A stretch of DNA of 64,000 bases from Pyruvatibacter sp. (GCF_040219635.1 NZ_JAVJSC010000003.1:196501-260500); one strand, 5' to 3'; numbered from the stretch's first letter, positions 1-9,852 are shown. The notes: generated from the sequence alone by a model not told the origin. Numbers and translations are program-made.

Positions 1-828
1 TGTGATGCGCACACGCGCGCCGGGCAATCCCCGCTGGGGTCCGCAGCCCTTGCGGGCACGTCGTTCCCCATCAACCGGGAGCAGACGGCAAAAGCGCTTG
101 GTTTTACAGAACCGACCCGCAATTCGCTTGACGCAGTCGCGGACCGCGACTTCGTGCTCGAAGCCTTGTCGGGCGCCAGCATCTGCGCGGTGCATCTGTC
201 GCGGCTGGCTGAGGAAATTGTCATCTGGACATCCGCCCAGTTCAACTTCGTGAAGCTGCCGGACAAGTTTTCAACCGGTTCATCCATCATGCCGCAAAAG
301 CGCAACCCGGATGCAGCCGAACTCGTGCGCGCCAAATCGGGCCGCATCATCGGCGGACTCACAAGCCTGCTGGTGATGCTCAAAGGCCTGCCAATGGCCT
401 ATTCCAAGGACATGCAGGAAGACAAGGAACCCGCCTTTGACGCACTGGATGCACTTGACCTTGCGATCGCGGCAATGACCGGAATGATCCGTGATTTGAC
501 GGTCAACAAGCAGGCCATGCGCGACAGCGCGTCCAAAGGCTTTGCTACGGCGACAGACCTTGCGGACTGGCTGGTACGCGCGCTCAACATGCCATTTCGC
601 GACGCGCACCATGTCACGGGCAGCCTTGTAGCTGCAGCCGAACGGAAAGGCTGCGACCTTGACGGCCTGACGCTGGATGAAATGCAGGCAGAAGAGCCGC
701 GCATTACGGCAGATGTTTTTGACGTGCTGGGCCTCGACAATTCCGTCAAAAGCCGCACAAGCTTTGGCGGCACGTCGCCTGATAACGTGCGCGCACAGGT
801 AAAATACTGGCAGGAGCAGCTTGCATGA
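1..828 (+). CDS. argH: Argininosuccinate lyase, 3' part (5' end outside window)
   Basis: Cleaves argininosuccinate to arginine and fumarate, the last step of arginine synthesis, in the cytoplasm. The reading frame is open from the first base, so about 275 C-terminal residues of a roughly 460-residue enzyme are present. The fumarase/aspartase-superfamily signature GSSIMPQKRNP lies near fragment residue 93 and carries the flexible catalytic loop serine. The stop codon overlaps the next start (ATGA), so the lipoprotein gene downstream is translationally coupled. The first in-frame ATG (154) is internal and is not the true start. Confidence 0.96.
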   Translation, partial: CDAHTRAGQSPLGSAALAGTSFPINREQTAKALGFTEPTRNSLDAVADRDFVLEALSGASICAVHLSRLAEEIVIWTSAQFNFVKLPDKFSTGSSIMPQKRNPDAAELVRAKSGRIIGGLTSLLVMLKGLPMAYSKDMQEDKEPAFDALDALDLAIAAMTGMIRDLTVNKQAMRDSASKGFATATDLADWLVRALNMPFRDAHHVTGSLVAAAERKGCDLDGLTLDEMQAEEPRITADVFDVLGLDNSVKSRTSFGGTSPDNVRAQVKYWQEQLA

Positions 829-1022
829 CACATCTGAGACAAGGCGCACACCTCGGCGTCACGGCAGCATTGCTGGTCCTGCTTGCAGCTTGCGGTGTGC
901 GTGGAGCGCCCGTACCGCCCGACCGCGAGGTGCTGATTGAAACAGGTGACGGCAAGACCTCACCGTCGTCCGCCCAACACGATGACGACACCCGCTTCCC
1001 GCCCCCTGAAGCCGTCAATTAA
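825..1022 (+). CDS. Small lipoprotein (LptM-like) between argH and lysA
   Basis: A 65-residue protein with a short basic N-terminus, a hydrophobic stretch and a lipobox (LLAAC, Cys near residue 23), so it should be a lipidated envelope protein. The sequence just after the cysteine (CGVRGAPVPP) resembles the CGxKGPLxxP start of the LptM/YifL family, which helps assemble the LptD lipopolysaccharide translocon in enterobacteria. That functional link is inference. It overlaps argH by 4 bases and precedes lysA by 12 bases. A tiny lipoprotein in this position is common in proteobacteria. Confidence 0.85.
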   Translation: MTHLRQGAHLGVTAALLVLLAACGVRGAPVPPDREVLIETGDGKTSPSSAQHDDDTRFPPPEAVN

Positions 1023-1034
1023 ACCGGACGCCCC

Positions 1035-2318
1035 ATGCACCATTTCGCCTACAAAAACGGTGTGCTGCACGCCGAGGATGTGCCCCTGTCTGACATCGCA
1101 GGTCAGGTCGGTACGCCTTTCTACTGTTATTCAACCGCCACGCTGGAACGCCATTACCGGGTGTTCAGTGAGGCGTTTGCGCGGAGCAGCACCGCAACCC
1201 CGGTGCTGATCTGCTTTTCGGTGAAATCCAACTCAAACCTCGCTGTGGTTTCGACCCTGGCAAACATGGGCGCGGGCGCAGACGTTGTGTCGGAGGGCGA
1301 AATCCGCATCGCCCGCAAGGCCGGCATTCCGGCGGACAAAATCGTTTTTTCCGGGGTTGGCAAAAAGCCCGGTGAAATGGCCTATGCGTTGGATGAGGGT
1401 ATCCTAATGTTCAACGTCGAAAGCGAGCCGGAACTGGAAGCGCTCAACGACGTTGCTGTGTCCAAAAACATGCGCGCGCCCATCTCTTTGCGTGTGAACC
1501 CGGACGTGGATGCCAACACCCATGTCAAAATCACAACCGGCAAGGCAGAAAACAAGTTCGGCATTGCGTGGGAGCGTGCCCATGCCGTTTATGCGCGCGC
1601 CGCTGAACTGCCGGGCATTGAGATTGTCGGCGTCGATGTTCATATCGGCAGCCAGATCACATCGCTTGAGCCATTCCGCACGGCGTTTGCAAAAGTGGCC
1701 GAGTTGGTGCGCGAGCTTCAGGCACAGGGGCACGCGGTTGCTAATGTGGATCTGGGTGGTGGCCTGGGCATTCCCTATATGCAGGGTAACGAACCACCGC
1801 CCCATCCCGAAGAATATGGCCGCATCGCCAGCGACGCGTTTGCTGACCTTGACGTGCGCCTGCTGTTTGAGCCGGGTCGCATCATTGCCGGCAATGCGGG
1901 CGTGCTGGTGAGTGAGGTCATCTATGTGAAGAACGGCGAAGCCAAGGATTTTGTCATTCTCGACGCTGGCATGAACGATCTGATCCGCCCAACGCTCTAT
2001 GATGCCTGGCACGATATGCTGCCGTTGGTGGAAGCAACGCCTGATACCCCGCACCTGAGCGCTGATATTGTAGGGCCTGTGTGTGAGAGCGGCGACATTT
2101 TTGCAAGCAATCGTGACCTGCCGCTGCTTGCCGCGGGCGACAGGCTCGCTATCCTCTCTGCAGGAGCCTATGGCGCCGTTCAGGCCTCCACCTATAACGC
2201 CCGCCCGCTGGTGGCGGAGGTGATGGTCAACGGGGCCGATTGGGCTGTGGTCCGTGAGCGTCAAACTTATGACGCTTTGCTGGCCGACAACCGCATACCC
2301 GCCTGGCTGGGAGGCTAG
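1035..2318 (+). CDS. lysA: Diaminopimelate decarboxylase
   Basis: Decarboxylates meso-diaminopimelate to L-lysine with pyridoxal phosphate. It is 427 residues, the normal length for the fold-type III family. Visible motifs are FSVKSNSN with the PLP lysine near residue 64, HIGSQ near 205, the phosphate-binding GGGLGIPY segment, EPGR, and GPVCESGD near residue 350 with the active-site cysteine from the partner subunit. It starts with ATG 12 bases after the lipoprotein gene and is probably part of the argH operon. Confidence 0.97.
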   Translation: MHHFAYKNGVLHAEDVPLSDIAGQVGTPFYCYSTATLERHYRVFSEAFARSSTATPVLICFSVKSNSNLAVVSTLANMGAGADVVSEGEIRIARKAGIPADKIVFSGVGKKPGEMAYALDEGILMFNVESEPELEALNDVAVSKNMRAPISLRVNPDVDANTHVKITTGKAENKFGIAWERAHAVYARAAELPGIEIVGVDVHIGSQITSLEPFRTAFAKVAELVRELQAQGHAVANVDLGGGLGIPYMQGNEPPPHPEEYGRIASDAFADLDVRLLFEPGRIIAGNAGVLVSEVIYVKNGEAKDFVILDAGMNDLIRPTLYDAWHDMLPLVEATPDTPHLSADIVGPVCESGDIFASNRDLPLLAAGDRLAILSAGAYGAVQASTYNARPLVAEVMVNGADWAVVRERQTYDALLADNRIPAWLGG

Positions 2319-2367
2319 CCCTCCACTCTGGCGCGGCCATGCATATCTACAACGGGAGCAGCGCCGC

Positions 2368-4935
2368 GTGCCTGAAACAGGCGACATACACTCACCACAG
2401 GCCAAAGGCCCCATCACGGGTCAGCGCTTTGCCGGACCGCTGCGGCGCAAACTCGCACTCACCCGCGCGGGGCTGGTGTGGGAGCGCATATGGCCACCGC
2501 TGCTTGCATCGGCTTGCATTGTCGGCCTTTACGCCTCGCTTGCGCTGCTCAATGTCTGGGACGCCGTGCCCGGCATCGCCCACTGGTCAGCAGCTCTGGC
2601 AAGCATCGCGGGTATCTCATGGTGTGTGACGCGCGGCGCACGGGCTTTTGCGTGGCCCACCCAGGCTGACACCCTGCGCAGGCTGGAAACCACATCCGGT
2701 CTCTCCCACAGACCTCTTTCAGCGCTCGCGGATGCACGGGCGGACTTTGCGGGCAATGGCCCGGAAGGCAGAGTCTTGTGGCAGCACCACATTGCGCATC
2801 TTGAGGCAGAGGCTGCCATGGCCCATGCGGCGCCACCCACATCCGCAGCCCCGAAACTTGATGTTTTCGCGCTGCGGGCGCTTGTGTTTCTCGTGCTTGC
2901 GGCATCACTGGTTTACGCAGGCCGGGATGCGCCCGCGCGTCTTGCCCAGAACCTCATACCGGGTGCTGTATTTGGCTCAAGTGCCAACATTGCATTTGAC
3001 GCATGGATTACGCCCCCGGCCTACACCGACGTACCGCCCCTGTTCCTCAATACGATTCCTGAAACACCCAACGCAGACGCACCTGCCATCACCGTACCAA
3101 CCGGTAGCGTGCTGACCGCGCGTGTCTATGGTGCCTCGTCTGCTGATATACAGCTTGCAAATGAAGCTCATCGCTTTGAGCCTGACGTATCCGGTGCCCA
3201 CGAAATTGCCCTGCCGCTGACGAGCGAAGGTACGCTCCGCATCCGCGCCAATAGCCACGCGCTGGATACATTCGAGCTCTCGCTTACTCCGGACCTGCGA
3301 CCGCAAATCCTTTTTACCGATGGCGATGCCCTGTCCGTCACCCCGCAGTTATCCCTCGCAGTTGGCTATGACGTGCTGGACGACTATGGCGTGGTAAGCG
3401 CTGAGATGCGTGTTGCCTTGCCACCACCGTCTGACGTGACCGTCAGCACTTCTGAAAATGCGTCCACCGAACCAACAACCGACCTTGGTGCACTCGCCGC
3501 AATCGAGCCGCCCGTGCTCAACCTGCCGCTGCCCGGCGCCCGCGTTACCGATGTGGAAGGTGAGTTTGCCTACAAGGATCTGACAGGCCACCCATGGGCG
3601 GGCCTGCAGGTGGCCATCACCCTCGCAGCCTTCGACGAGGCCGGTCAGGAAGGCGTCAGCCAGACCCGTATCATGCGCCTGCCCCAGCGCCGCTTCACAG
3701 ACCCCGTTGCCCGCGCCGTCATTGAACAACGCCAGCGCCTCGCCCGCACTCCGGATATGGCCCCGCAGGTGGCCACAGCGCTGAACGCGCTGACCCTTCA
3801 TGCGGACCGCTATTACGACCACGCCAACGACTACCTGCCGCTGCGCTCAGCCTATTGGCGTCTGCGCGCTGCCAGCCATCCTGGCAATCTGGACGGCATT
3901 TACGACCTCCTGTGGGACATTGCCCTGCACTTTGAGGATGGTGACTTGTCTCTTGCTGAAACGGCCCTCCGCGATGCCCAGGATGCGCTTATGGATGCCC
4001 TGGCCAACGGAGCCTCAGACGCTGAAATTGAGCGCCTGATGAACGATCTGCGTCAGGCCATGGATGAGTTTTTGCAGGCACTGGCGCAGCAGCAGATGCA
4101 GGCGGGCCAGAACGGCGAAATGGCGCCCATGGACCCCAACATGCAGGAGCTGCAGCGCAGCGACCTGGAGAGCCTTCTGGACGCCCTGCAGGACCTTGCC
4201 CAGTCCGGCTCACGCGATGCCGCCCGGCAGCTCCTGTCTGAGCTGCGGCAGATGATGGAAAACCTCGCCAACGGCACACCGGGCCAGATGCAGATGACCC
4301 CGCCGCAATCAGCCATGAACGATGCCATTGGCCAAATGGGTGAAATCATCGACCAGCAACGCGCCCTGCAGGACGAAACCGTGCAGCAGGGAAATGGCAT
4401 GCCTGGTGAACAGGGAAACTCCAATGGTCAGCAAGGTGGTGGCCGAGAAAGCGGAAGTGGTGCGCTGGAGCAGCGTCAGGAGGGCCTGCGCGGCGATTTG
4501 AGCCAGTTGCGTGATGGCCTAGAGGGTGCGGGCGTTGAAAACCCTTCTGCCCTTGGTCGCGCCGACAGGGCCATGCGCGAGGCTGAAGACGCCCTTGAAA
4601 GCGGTGACCTTGAGCGCGCTGCCCGCAAGCAGGGCGAAGCCATTGAGAACCTGCGTGACGGGGCACAGGCGTTGGCGGAGACACTTCTTGAGGATCTGGC
4701 CATGTCCGGTGAAAATCAGGGGCAGGATCGTGGTGCGGGCGCTGAAGGCCGTGATCCGCTGGGTCGCCCGCAACGAACCACAGGCCCGCAGACCGGCGAC
4801 GGTGTGGACGTACCCGATAAAAGCGACATCCAGCGTGCCCGGCGTATTCTTGAAGAATTGCAGCGCCGTGCGGGCGATCGCAACCGGCCGCCCATTGAAC
4901 TTGATTATCTCAACAGGCTGCTGGAGCGATTCTAG
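2368..4935 (+). CDS. TIGR02302/DUF4175 family membrane protein
   Basis: A large alphaproteobacterial envelope protein of unknown function, about 855 residues. The open frame runs upstream to 2254, but the GTG at 2368 has a GGGAG ribosome site 9 bases upstream and gives the family-typical N-terminus. Two hydrophobic stretches lie near residues 30-75 and another near 170-190. The middle looks like a beta-rich extracytoplasmic domain. The C-terminal third is rich in Gln, Met, Asp and Glu and predicted to form long helices or coiled coil. The protein ends in LDYLNRLLERF. It follows lysA closely and is likely cotranscribed. No enzymatic motif was recognised. Confidence 0.88.
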   Translation: MPETGDIHSPQAKGPITGQRFAGPLRRKLALTRAGLVWERIWPPLLASACIVGLYASLALLNVWDAVPGIAHWSAALASIAGISWCVTRGARAFAWPTQADTLRRLETTSGLSHRPLSALADARADFAGNGPEGRVLWQHHIAHLEAEAAMAHAAPPTSAAPKLDVFALRALVFLVLAASLVYAGRDAPARLAQNLIPGAVFGSSANIAFDAWITPPAYTDVPPLFLNTIPETPNADAPAITVPTGSVLTARVYGASSADIQLANEAHRFEPDVSGAHEIALPLTSEGTLRIRANSHALDTFELSLTPDLRPQILFTDGDALSVTPQLSLAVGYDVLDDYGVVSAEMRVALPPPSDVTVSTSENASTEPTTDLGALAAIEPPVLNLPLPGARVTDVEGEFAYKDLTGHPWAGLQVAITLAAFDEAGQEGVSQTRIMRLPQRRFTDPVARAVIEQRQRLARTPDMAPQVATALNALTLHADRYYDHANDYLPLRSAYWRLRAASHPGNLDGIYDLLWDIALHFEDGDLSLAETALRDAQDALMDALANGASDAEIERLMNDLRQAMDEFLQALAQQQMQAGQNGEMAPMDPNMQELQRSDLESLLDALQDLAQSGSRDAARQLLSELRQMMENLANGTPGQMQMTPPQSAMNDAIGQMGEIIDQQRALQDETVQQGNGMPGEQGNSNGQQGGGRESGSGALEQRQEGLRGDLSQLRDGLEGAGVENPSALGRADRAMREAEDALESGDLERAARKQGEAIENLRDGAQALAETLLEDLAMSGENQGQDRGAGAEGRDPLGRPQRTTGPQTGDGVDVPDKSDIQRARRILEELQRRAGDRNRPPIELDYLNRLLERF

Positions 4936-4947
4936 GGAGAACTGTTT

Positions 4948-5769
4948 CTAGCCGTCCTGCGGAGGCTGTTCAGGAGACACAAACTCACCAGGCTCGACAA
5001 ACCGCAGCACCAGGTCGCGGGCCGCTTCCGGCGGGCTTGAAAGCCGTGTCACGAACTCTGCCGTTGCCCCTGCATCAAGCTCGGCCTCGGGTATCGCAAA
5101 AAAGTAGTGATAGAGCTCCTGTCCGTCCTGATCGCGCAGTGCCACACGCACGCGCGGCACAGGGCCTCTCTCATCGGCGACGTTCACAATTTCACCGCGG
5201 ATCGAAAGTACCGTCAGACCGTTCTCGTTGGCCTGCTCATACATAACCTGCCGGAACTCCATGCCCTGGATAATCACCGGCAGTCCCACAGCCTGATACA
5301 CCGATGCCGTCGCAGGCCACAACCGCACGACATCTCCCCTGAAAGCAGCAAGAGCCCCTGCGAAAACAAGCACAAAGGCAACCAGTGCCCCCCAGCCAAG
5401 CAGCGCACCGCGTGATTTCTTTGGCGTCGGATCGAAAGCCGTGGCCGCAGGTGGCCGCGTAAACTCGGCAGGGTCAATCGCCGGTGCTTCATCCACCGGC
5501 CGCGGGCGGGTAATGACCGGAGCGGGCGCTTCGGGTTCTTCCTCTGATTGAGCTTCGGGCGGGTCGGGCTGCGCAGACGGTTTGACATCGGGTGCCGTAA
5601 CGGGTGGGTCAGGCTCAGGAGCCGGTTCAACCGACTTGGGCGCATCGTCAGGCGGTGCCTGAAACCACGCATTACCGCAATTTTTACAGCGCACCTTGCG
5701 GCCCGGAGCCGTAAAGGCTGCAGCCTTTACGGTGTAGCGGGTATCACATTCCGGGCAGGTGATAATCAT
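4948..5769 (-). CDS. MJ0042-type zinc-ribbon protein with DUF3426-like C-terminus
   Basis: A 273-residue single-pass membrane protein. The N-terminal zinc ribbon has CPEC at 5-8 and CKNC at 28-31, matching the MJ0042 family. A Pro/Glu-rich linker, one membrane helix near residues 120-145 and a beta-type extracytoplasmic domain resembling DUF3426 follow. The function is unknown. The ribbon could bind nucleic acid or protein on the cytoplasmic side while the C-terminal domain senses the periplasm. It is transcribed divergently from ftsE, an arrangement also seen in related alphaproteobacteria. Confidence 0.85.
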   Translation of the reverse strand: MIITCPECDTRYTVKAAAFTAPGRKVRCKNCGNAWFQAPPDDAPKSVEPAPEPDPPVTAPDVKPSAQPDPPEAQSEEEPEAPAPVITRPRPVDEAPAIDPAEFTRPPAATAFDPTPKKSRGALLGWGALVAFVLVFAGALAAFRGDVVRLWPATASVYQAVGLPVIIQGMEFRQVMYEQANENGLTVLSIRGEIVNVADERGPVPRVRVALRDQDGQELYHYFFAIPEAELDAGATAEFVTRLSSPPEAARDLVLRFVEPGEFVSPEQPPQDG

Positions 5770-6021
5770 GGGATATGCAGTATCTCGTCAGAAAAAACCA
5801 AAGCCGTCAAAATAACAGTCGGCAGCGTCCACAGGTGTTTGACATGGCCGATATTACAAGAGCAAGCACCACCCGCACCCCACAGCCTATGGCCCTGACC
5901 CTATCAATGGGCGAAAGTCAGTTAAAACTTGGCTAACCATGCCGCGATTCGACCCAATTCAAGCGTGTTGCGCTGAATTGCCGTGTATCTCAACCGTCCC
6001 TTTGCACCAAAGGCCAAACGA

Positions 6022-6675
6022 GTGATCCGTTTTGAAAATGTGGGGCTGCGCTACGGACTGGGCCCGGAAGTGCTCCGCGACATCAGTTTTCACCTGGAGC
6101 CGGGCGGCTTTCACTTTCTCACCGGTCCGTCGGGGGCAGGCAAAAGCTCGCTCTTGAAACTAATGTTTCTGGCCCTGCGCCCCTCGCGGGGCCTCATCAC
6201 CATGTTCGGCAACGATCTGGCCACTACACGCCGCCAGGAGCTGCCCGCCTTGCGCCGCCGCATCGGCGTGGTGTTTCAGGAGTTCCGGCTGCTAGACCAC
6301 CTCACAACCTTCGACAATGTGGCGCTACCCCTGCGTATCGCCGGGCAGGATATTGCAGACTACCGTGACGACGTCATTGAACTGCTGCAATGGGTAGGGC
6401 TGGGCGAACGGATGCACGCCACGCCTGCAACACTGTCAGGCGGTGAAAAACAACGTGCCGCCATCGCGCGCGCCGTGGTGGCCAGCCCGGATGTGCTGCT
6501 GGCCGACGAACCAACCGGCAACGTGGACCCCGAAATGGGGTTTCGGTTGCTGCGCCTGTTTGAAGAGCTAAACCGCTTTGGTACAACCGTGCTCATTGCG
6601 ACCCACGATCACAGCCTCGTTGAGCGTTCCGGTGCACCAGTTCTGCATCTGGCGAAAGGCGAAATCATACAATGA
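6022..6675 (+). CDS. ftsE: Cell division ATP-binding protein FtsE
   Basis: ATPase of the FtsEX complex, which couples ATP hydrolysis at the division ring to periplasmic peptidoglycan hydrolases. Walker A (GPSGAGKSS), Q-loop, signature LSGGEKQR, Walker B (VLLADEPT) and the switch histidine (ATHDH) are intact. I chose GTG at 6022 because it follows an AAAGG site and gives the conserved start MIRFENVGLRYG with 217 residues. The frame also allows GTG at 5983 (230 residues), which has no visible ribosome site. The stop overlaps ftsX (ATGA). Confidence 0.95.
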   Translation: MIRFENVGLRYGLGPEVLRDISFHLEPGGFHFLTGPSGAGKSSLLKLMFLALRPSRGLITMFGNDLATTRRQELPALRRRIGVVFQEFRLLDHLTTFDNVALPLRIAGQDIADYRDDVIELLQWVGLGERMHATPATLSGGEKQRAAIARAVVASPDVLLADEPTGNVDPEMGFRLLRLFEELNRFGTTVLIATHDHSLVERSGAPVLHLAKGEIIQ

Positions 6676-7643
6676 TACGTACACTGACCAAAAGTGGTGT
6701 CGCCTACAGTATCAAGCAGCGCTTTGGCATGACTGGCCCTGACAGCCCTCGCATGAATGAAACGATTGAGCCACTCAGCGACCTGATGCCGCGCGGACAC
6801 GGCAGCGCAGCACTGGGAGTGGTTGTGGCGGGCATGTGTTACCTTGCCTGCTTGGCGCTTGGCGGCGCGTTGATGACATCGGACGCCAGCCGCGCCTGGA
6901 CAAGCGACCTTGACCGCGCCCTCACCATCCAGATTGTGCCGCGTGCCGGTGTGGATGTGGACGCGGAGATACAGGCGGTGCTGTCACTGCTTGAACAAGA
7001 ACCTTTGATTGCAAGTGCCCGGGCTCTGCCCGCTGAAGCATCTGCCGCCCTTATTGAGCCGTGGCTTGGCAGCGCCGATGCCCTGGCAGGCCTCCCCATT
7101 CCCAGCCTCATCAATGCGCAGATGGCAGAAGGTGCAAATCTCGACCTCGAGGTTCTGCGGGCCCGCCTCATGGCGGCAGCTCCGAATGCCACCCTCGACA
7201 CCCATGCCCGCTGGCGTGACGAACTGGCTGGTGCCGCCAACGTTGTCGAACTTGTCGGCATGGGCATTCTGGCACTTGTCGCCATTACCACAGCGGCAAT
7301 TGTCGTTTTCGCCACCCGGTCAGCGCTTGCTGCCAACCGCGATACGGTTGAGGTGCTGCACCTTATAGGTGCACGTGATGCGTTTATTGCCGGTGAAGTT
7401 CAAAAACGTTTCTTGATGACCGGGCTCAAAGCCGGGTGCGCCGGCTGGGTGGCGGCAACCCTGACATTTGCCATATTTGGCCTGTCCGCCAGTGACGGCG
7501 TTGGTATGGTTTCTTTGCTGCCACAGCTCCGGATGCCGTGGGATCACTATGTTGTATTGCTTTTGGTACCAGCGGCAGCGACCGCCCTCACCGCCATCGC
7601 TGCGCGGATGACAGTGATGCGCACACTCGCGCTCACTCTCTAG
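6672..7643 (+). CDS. ftsX: Cell division permease FtsX
   Basis: Membrane partner of FtsE. It is 323 residues with a long polar N-terminal tail, a first membrane helix near residues 50-70, a periplasmic loop to about residue 190, and three further helices near 195-215, 250-275 and 290-310. This is the FtsX/MacB-type topology. The start codon overlaps the ftsE stop by 4 bases, giving coupled synthesis of the two subunits. The next gene begins about 200 bases later. Confidence 0.94.
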   Translation: MIRTLTKSGVAYSIKQRFGMTGPDSPRMNETIEPLSDLMPRGHGSAALGVVVAGMCYLACLALGGALMTSDASRAWTSDLDRALTIQIVPRAGVDVDAEIQAVLSLLEQEPLIASARALPAEASAALIEPWLGSADALAGLPIPSLINAQMAEGANLDLEVLRARLMAAAPNATLDTHARWRDELAGAANVVELVGMGILALVAITTAAIVVFATRSALAANRDTVEVLHLIGARDAFIAGEVQKRFLMTGLKAGCAGWVAATLTFAIFGLSASDGVGMVSLLPQLRMPWDHYVVLLLVPAAATALTAIAARMTVMRTLALTL

Positions 7644-7841
7644 CCACAATCACACGCTTAACTTCTGCTCAATCCGGGTTTCTGGTGCCGTTCACGAACA
7701 ACGCGGCAAAAGTAACGCCGAGGTGGCATGATACTGGCTGTTACCTGATAAACCGATTGCTACGGCAACACCCCGGAATGAGTGAGTGACGGGGCAAATT
7801 CAACGGATTTTCTGCAGTTTTCATAAGTACCGGACCATTGC

Positions 7842-8480
7842 GTGAACGACCCGATTCCCATTTTTGAACACAGCTCAGCACCGGACCGCAGGCGCTTCCG
7901 CCTTCTGCGGTGTCTCATGGTGATCCTGGCAACAGCGTTTTTGCTGCTTGCGGGAGGGTTCCTGCAATTTGTGTCAGCTGTTTCTCAATCAACACACGCA
8001 ATTCAAACCGCAACGCCTGCGGACGCGATTGTGGTTTTGACGGGCGCACGAGACCGCATTTCCAAGGCAATGGCTTTGCTGGAGCAAGGCAAAGGTGACC
8101 GACTGCTGATCTCCGGGGTCAATCGGGATGTGTCCCGCGCAGACCTTGAGAGCACCATCGGCGGCCCAGATACAAAGTTTGATTGCTGCGTGGACCTGGG
8201 CTTTGAAGCCCGCACAACCGACGGCAACGCAAATGAGACAGCCAGTTGGGTGCGCAAGAACGGCTACAAGAGCCTCATTGTCGTTACCAGTGACTATCAC
8301 ATGCCCCGCAGCCTGGCAGTGCTGGGCCATGAAATGCCGGGCGTTGTGCTTATTCCCCATGCGGTGGCATCTGACGGACCCAGTGCAAGCAGGGCTCTGG
8401 GAAGCTTTACCATTGCGCGTCTGCTGGTGTCAGAATACGCAAAATACGTTGTGACTCTGCTGCGCACCCGTCTGGGCTAG
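7842..8480 (+). CDS. YdcF family protein (DUF218)
   Basis: A 212-residue protein with one N-terminal membrane helix (about 25-50) and a DUF218/YdcF alpha-beta domain. The family pattern is visible: ADAIVVLTGARDRI, an ALLEQG helix, LLISG, and a later SLIVVTSDYHMPRS segment. Members such as SanA/ElyC act in envelope integrity and undecaprenyl-phosphate handling, but the substrate here is unknown. The start is a GTG with a CGGA-like site upstream. It sits between ftsX and a PlsC acyltransferase, which suggests an envelope role. Confidence 0.85.
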   Translation: MNDPIPIFEHSSAPDRRRFRLLRCLMVILATAFLLLAGGFLQFVSAVSQSTHAIQTATPADAIVVLTGARDRISKAMALLEQGKGDRLLISGVNRDVSRADLESTIGGPDTKFDCCVDLGFEARTTDGNANETASWVRKNGYKSLIVVTSDYHMPRSLAVLGHEMPGVVLIPHAVASDGPSASRALGSFTIARLLVSEYAKYVVTLLRTRLG

Positions 8481-8544
8481 ACTGGCGTCAAAGCGCTGCG
8501 TGAGTCGCAGATCCCGGCCAACACGCCTTAACAAAGTAAGCCCT

Positions 8545-9273
8545 GTGACCGCCCTTAGATCCCTCGCCTACCAGATTTATCTCTACACCGTGAGCGCAAT
8601 CATGACGCTTGGTGCCTTGCCGCTGCTCGTAATGCCCCGCCGGTTTACAGCAAGTGCGATCGGTCTGTGGTCACGCCTGCAGCTTTGGGGTGCCGCCAAC
8701 ATTACCGGCGTGACCTACGAAATACGCGGGCAGGAGAACCTTCCCGAAGGCCCGTGTCTTATAGCCTCCAAGCACCAGAGCATGTGGGACACCATTTTTT
8801 GGGCCGTGGCCACCAAAGACCCCGCCATCGTGCTCAAGAAGGAACTCACCTATGTGCCGCTTTATGGCTGGTACGCGCTCAAGGCGGGCATGATCTCGAT
8901 TGATCGCGGCTCAGGCCCAAGCGCCATTCGCAAACTGGTCCGTCAGGGGCGAGCGGCGCTGGCACAGGGGCGGCCAATCATGATTTTCCCCGAAGGTACA
9001 CGCATGGCACCGGGCGCATCTGCCGACTACAAACCGGGGGCCGCAGCGCTTTATACCCAGCTCAATGTGCCGTGCATTCCCGTGGCGCTCAACTCCGGCA
9101 TGTTCTGGGCCCGGCGCGCTCTCAAGCGCGAACCCGGCACGATCATTGTTGACATCCTTCCGCCGATTCCTCCGGGCCTGAAACGGCGTGAGTTCATGGC
9201 ACAACTGGAAGCGGTAATAGAGCCTGCAACCGCCCGGCTGGAAGCCGAAGCGCTGGCAAAGAAATCTACCTAA
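8545..9273 (+). CDS. plsC: 1-acyl-sn-glycerol-3-phosphate acyltransferase (PlsC family)
   Basis: Transfers an acyl chain to lysophosphatidic acid to make phosphatidic acid at the inner membrane. The HxxxxD motif (KHQSMWDT), the FPEGTR substrate motif and the later PCIPVALNSG segment are all present, along with an N-terminal membrane helix. I chose GTG at 8545 (242 residues) because it gives the family-like start VTALRSL. GTG at 8500 would add 15 residues without a clear ribosome site. The neighbourhood (ftsEX, ydcF, plsC) is an envelope gene group. Confidence 0.9.
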   Translation: MTALRSLAYQIYLYTVSAIMTLGALPLLVMPRRFTASAIGLWSRLQLWGAANITGVTYEIRGQENLPEGPCLIASKHQSMWDTIFWAVATKDPAIVLKKELTYVPLYGWYALKAGMISIDRGSGPSAIRKLVRQGRAALAQGRPIMIFPEGTRMAPGASADYKPGAAALYTQLNVPCIPVALNSGMFWARRALKREPGTIIVDILPPIPPGLKRREFMAQLEAVIEPATARLEAEALAKKST

Positions 9274-9297
9274 GCTGGCAAGCTAACCGGCCAGCTT
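9272..9297. terminator. Possible bidirectional hairpin between convergent plsC and chaC-like genes
   Basis: An 8-base inverted repeat (AAGCTGGC ... GCCAGCTT) with a 10-base loop spans the stop codons of the two convergent genes. The T-tract is weak on both strands (three T on the plus side), so termination strength is uncertain. Confidence 0.4.
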
Positions 9298-9852
9298 TGC
9301 CTGCACAGCGATCAACAATGCTTCAAGTCCGGCATCGCGAATACCCATGTCGCGCAGATGCACCACCATGCTTTCAAGATATTCGGGATTTCTGCCTGAC
9401 TTGCCCTGACCGTTCGCAATGAGGGTTGCCTGCATTTCGGCATCCAGCCGCCCGGCATATTGCACATGGCTGGGCTCTGCGACATATGTCAGCACACGGT
9501 GTATCCGTGTATTGTCTGTGAGCCGCACCGCAGGCACCTGCACTTCACGATAAACCAGTGTGACCTGTTCGCGCTCGCGCAGGTAAGCAATCGTCTCATC
9601 AGCATTCTGCCGGGCCACCTGATACAACACGCCCCGACACGAGCCACCGCGCGTAAGGCCCAGCACCAGGCCCGGCTTTTCAGGTGTGCCGCGATGGTGA
9701 TGGCTATAGACACAAAATGCGCGGTGGTAGCCCGCGATACGCGCCTGATGGCGCGATACGTAGTCAAAGCCTGGCCGCCACATAAGCGAGCCGTAGCCAA
9801 AAACCCACAGATCTTCATCTTTGCTCATGTCAGATACGCTTTGTGCCGACAA
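9283..9852 (-). CDS. ChaC-like gamma-glutamylcyclotransferase
   Basis: Likely cleaves glutathione to 5-oxoproline and Cys-Gly in the cytoplasm. The family glycine motif VFGYGSLMW is near the N-terminus and the catalytic glutamate is probably in the YLREREQV segment. Its 189 residues fit the ChaC family. The TTG at 9852 has an AAGGA site 8 bases upstream. An ATG 24 bases further in (9828) has no clear site but would also give a full domain. It converges on plsC. Confidence 0.9.
   Translation of the reverse strand: MSAQSVSDMSKDEDLWVFGYGSLMWRPGFDYVSRHQARIAGYHRAFCVYSHHHRGTPEKPGLVLGLTRGGSCRGVLYQVARQNADETIAYLREREQVTLVYREVQVPAVRLTDNTRIHRVLTYVAEPSHVQYAGRLDAEMQATLIANGQGKSGRNPEYLESMVVHLRDMGIRDAGLEALLIAVQAKLAG

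Noticed and set aside
1404..2417. Long minus-strand open frame (337 codons) opposite lysA
   Set aside because: It is the antisense shadow of a clearly coding gene in GC-rich DNA, with no family resemblance.
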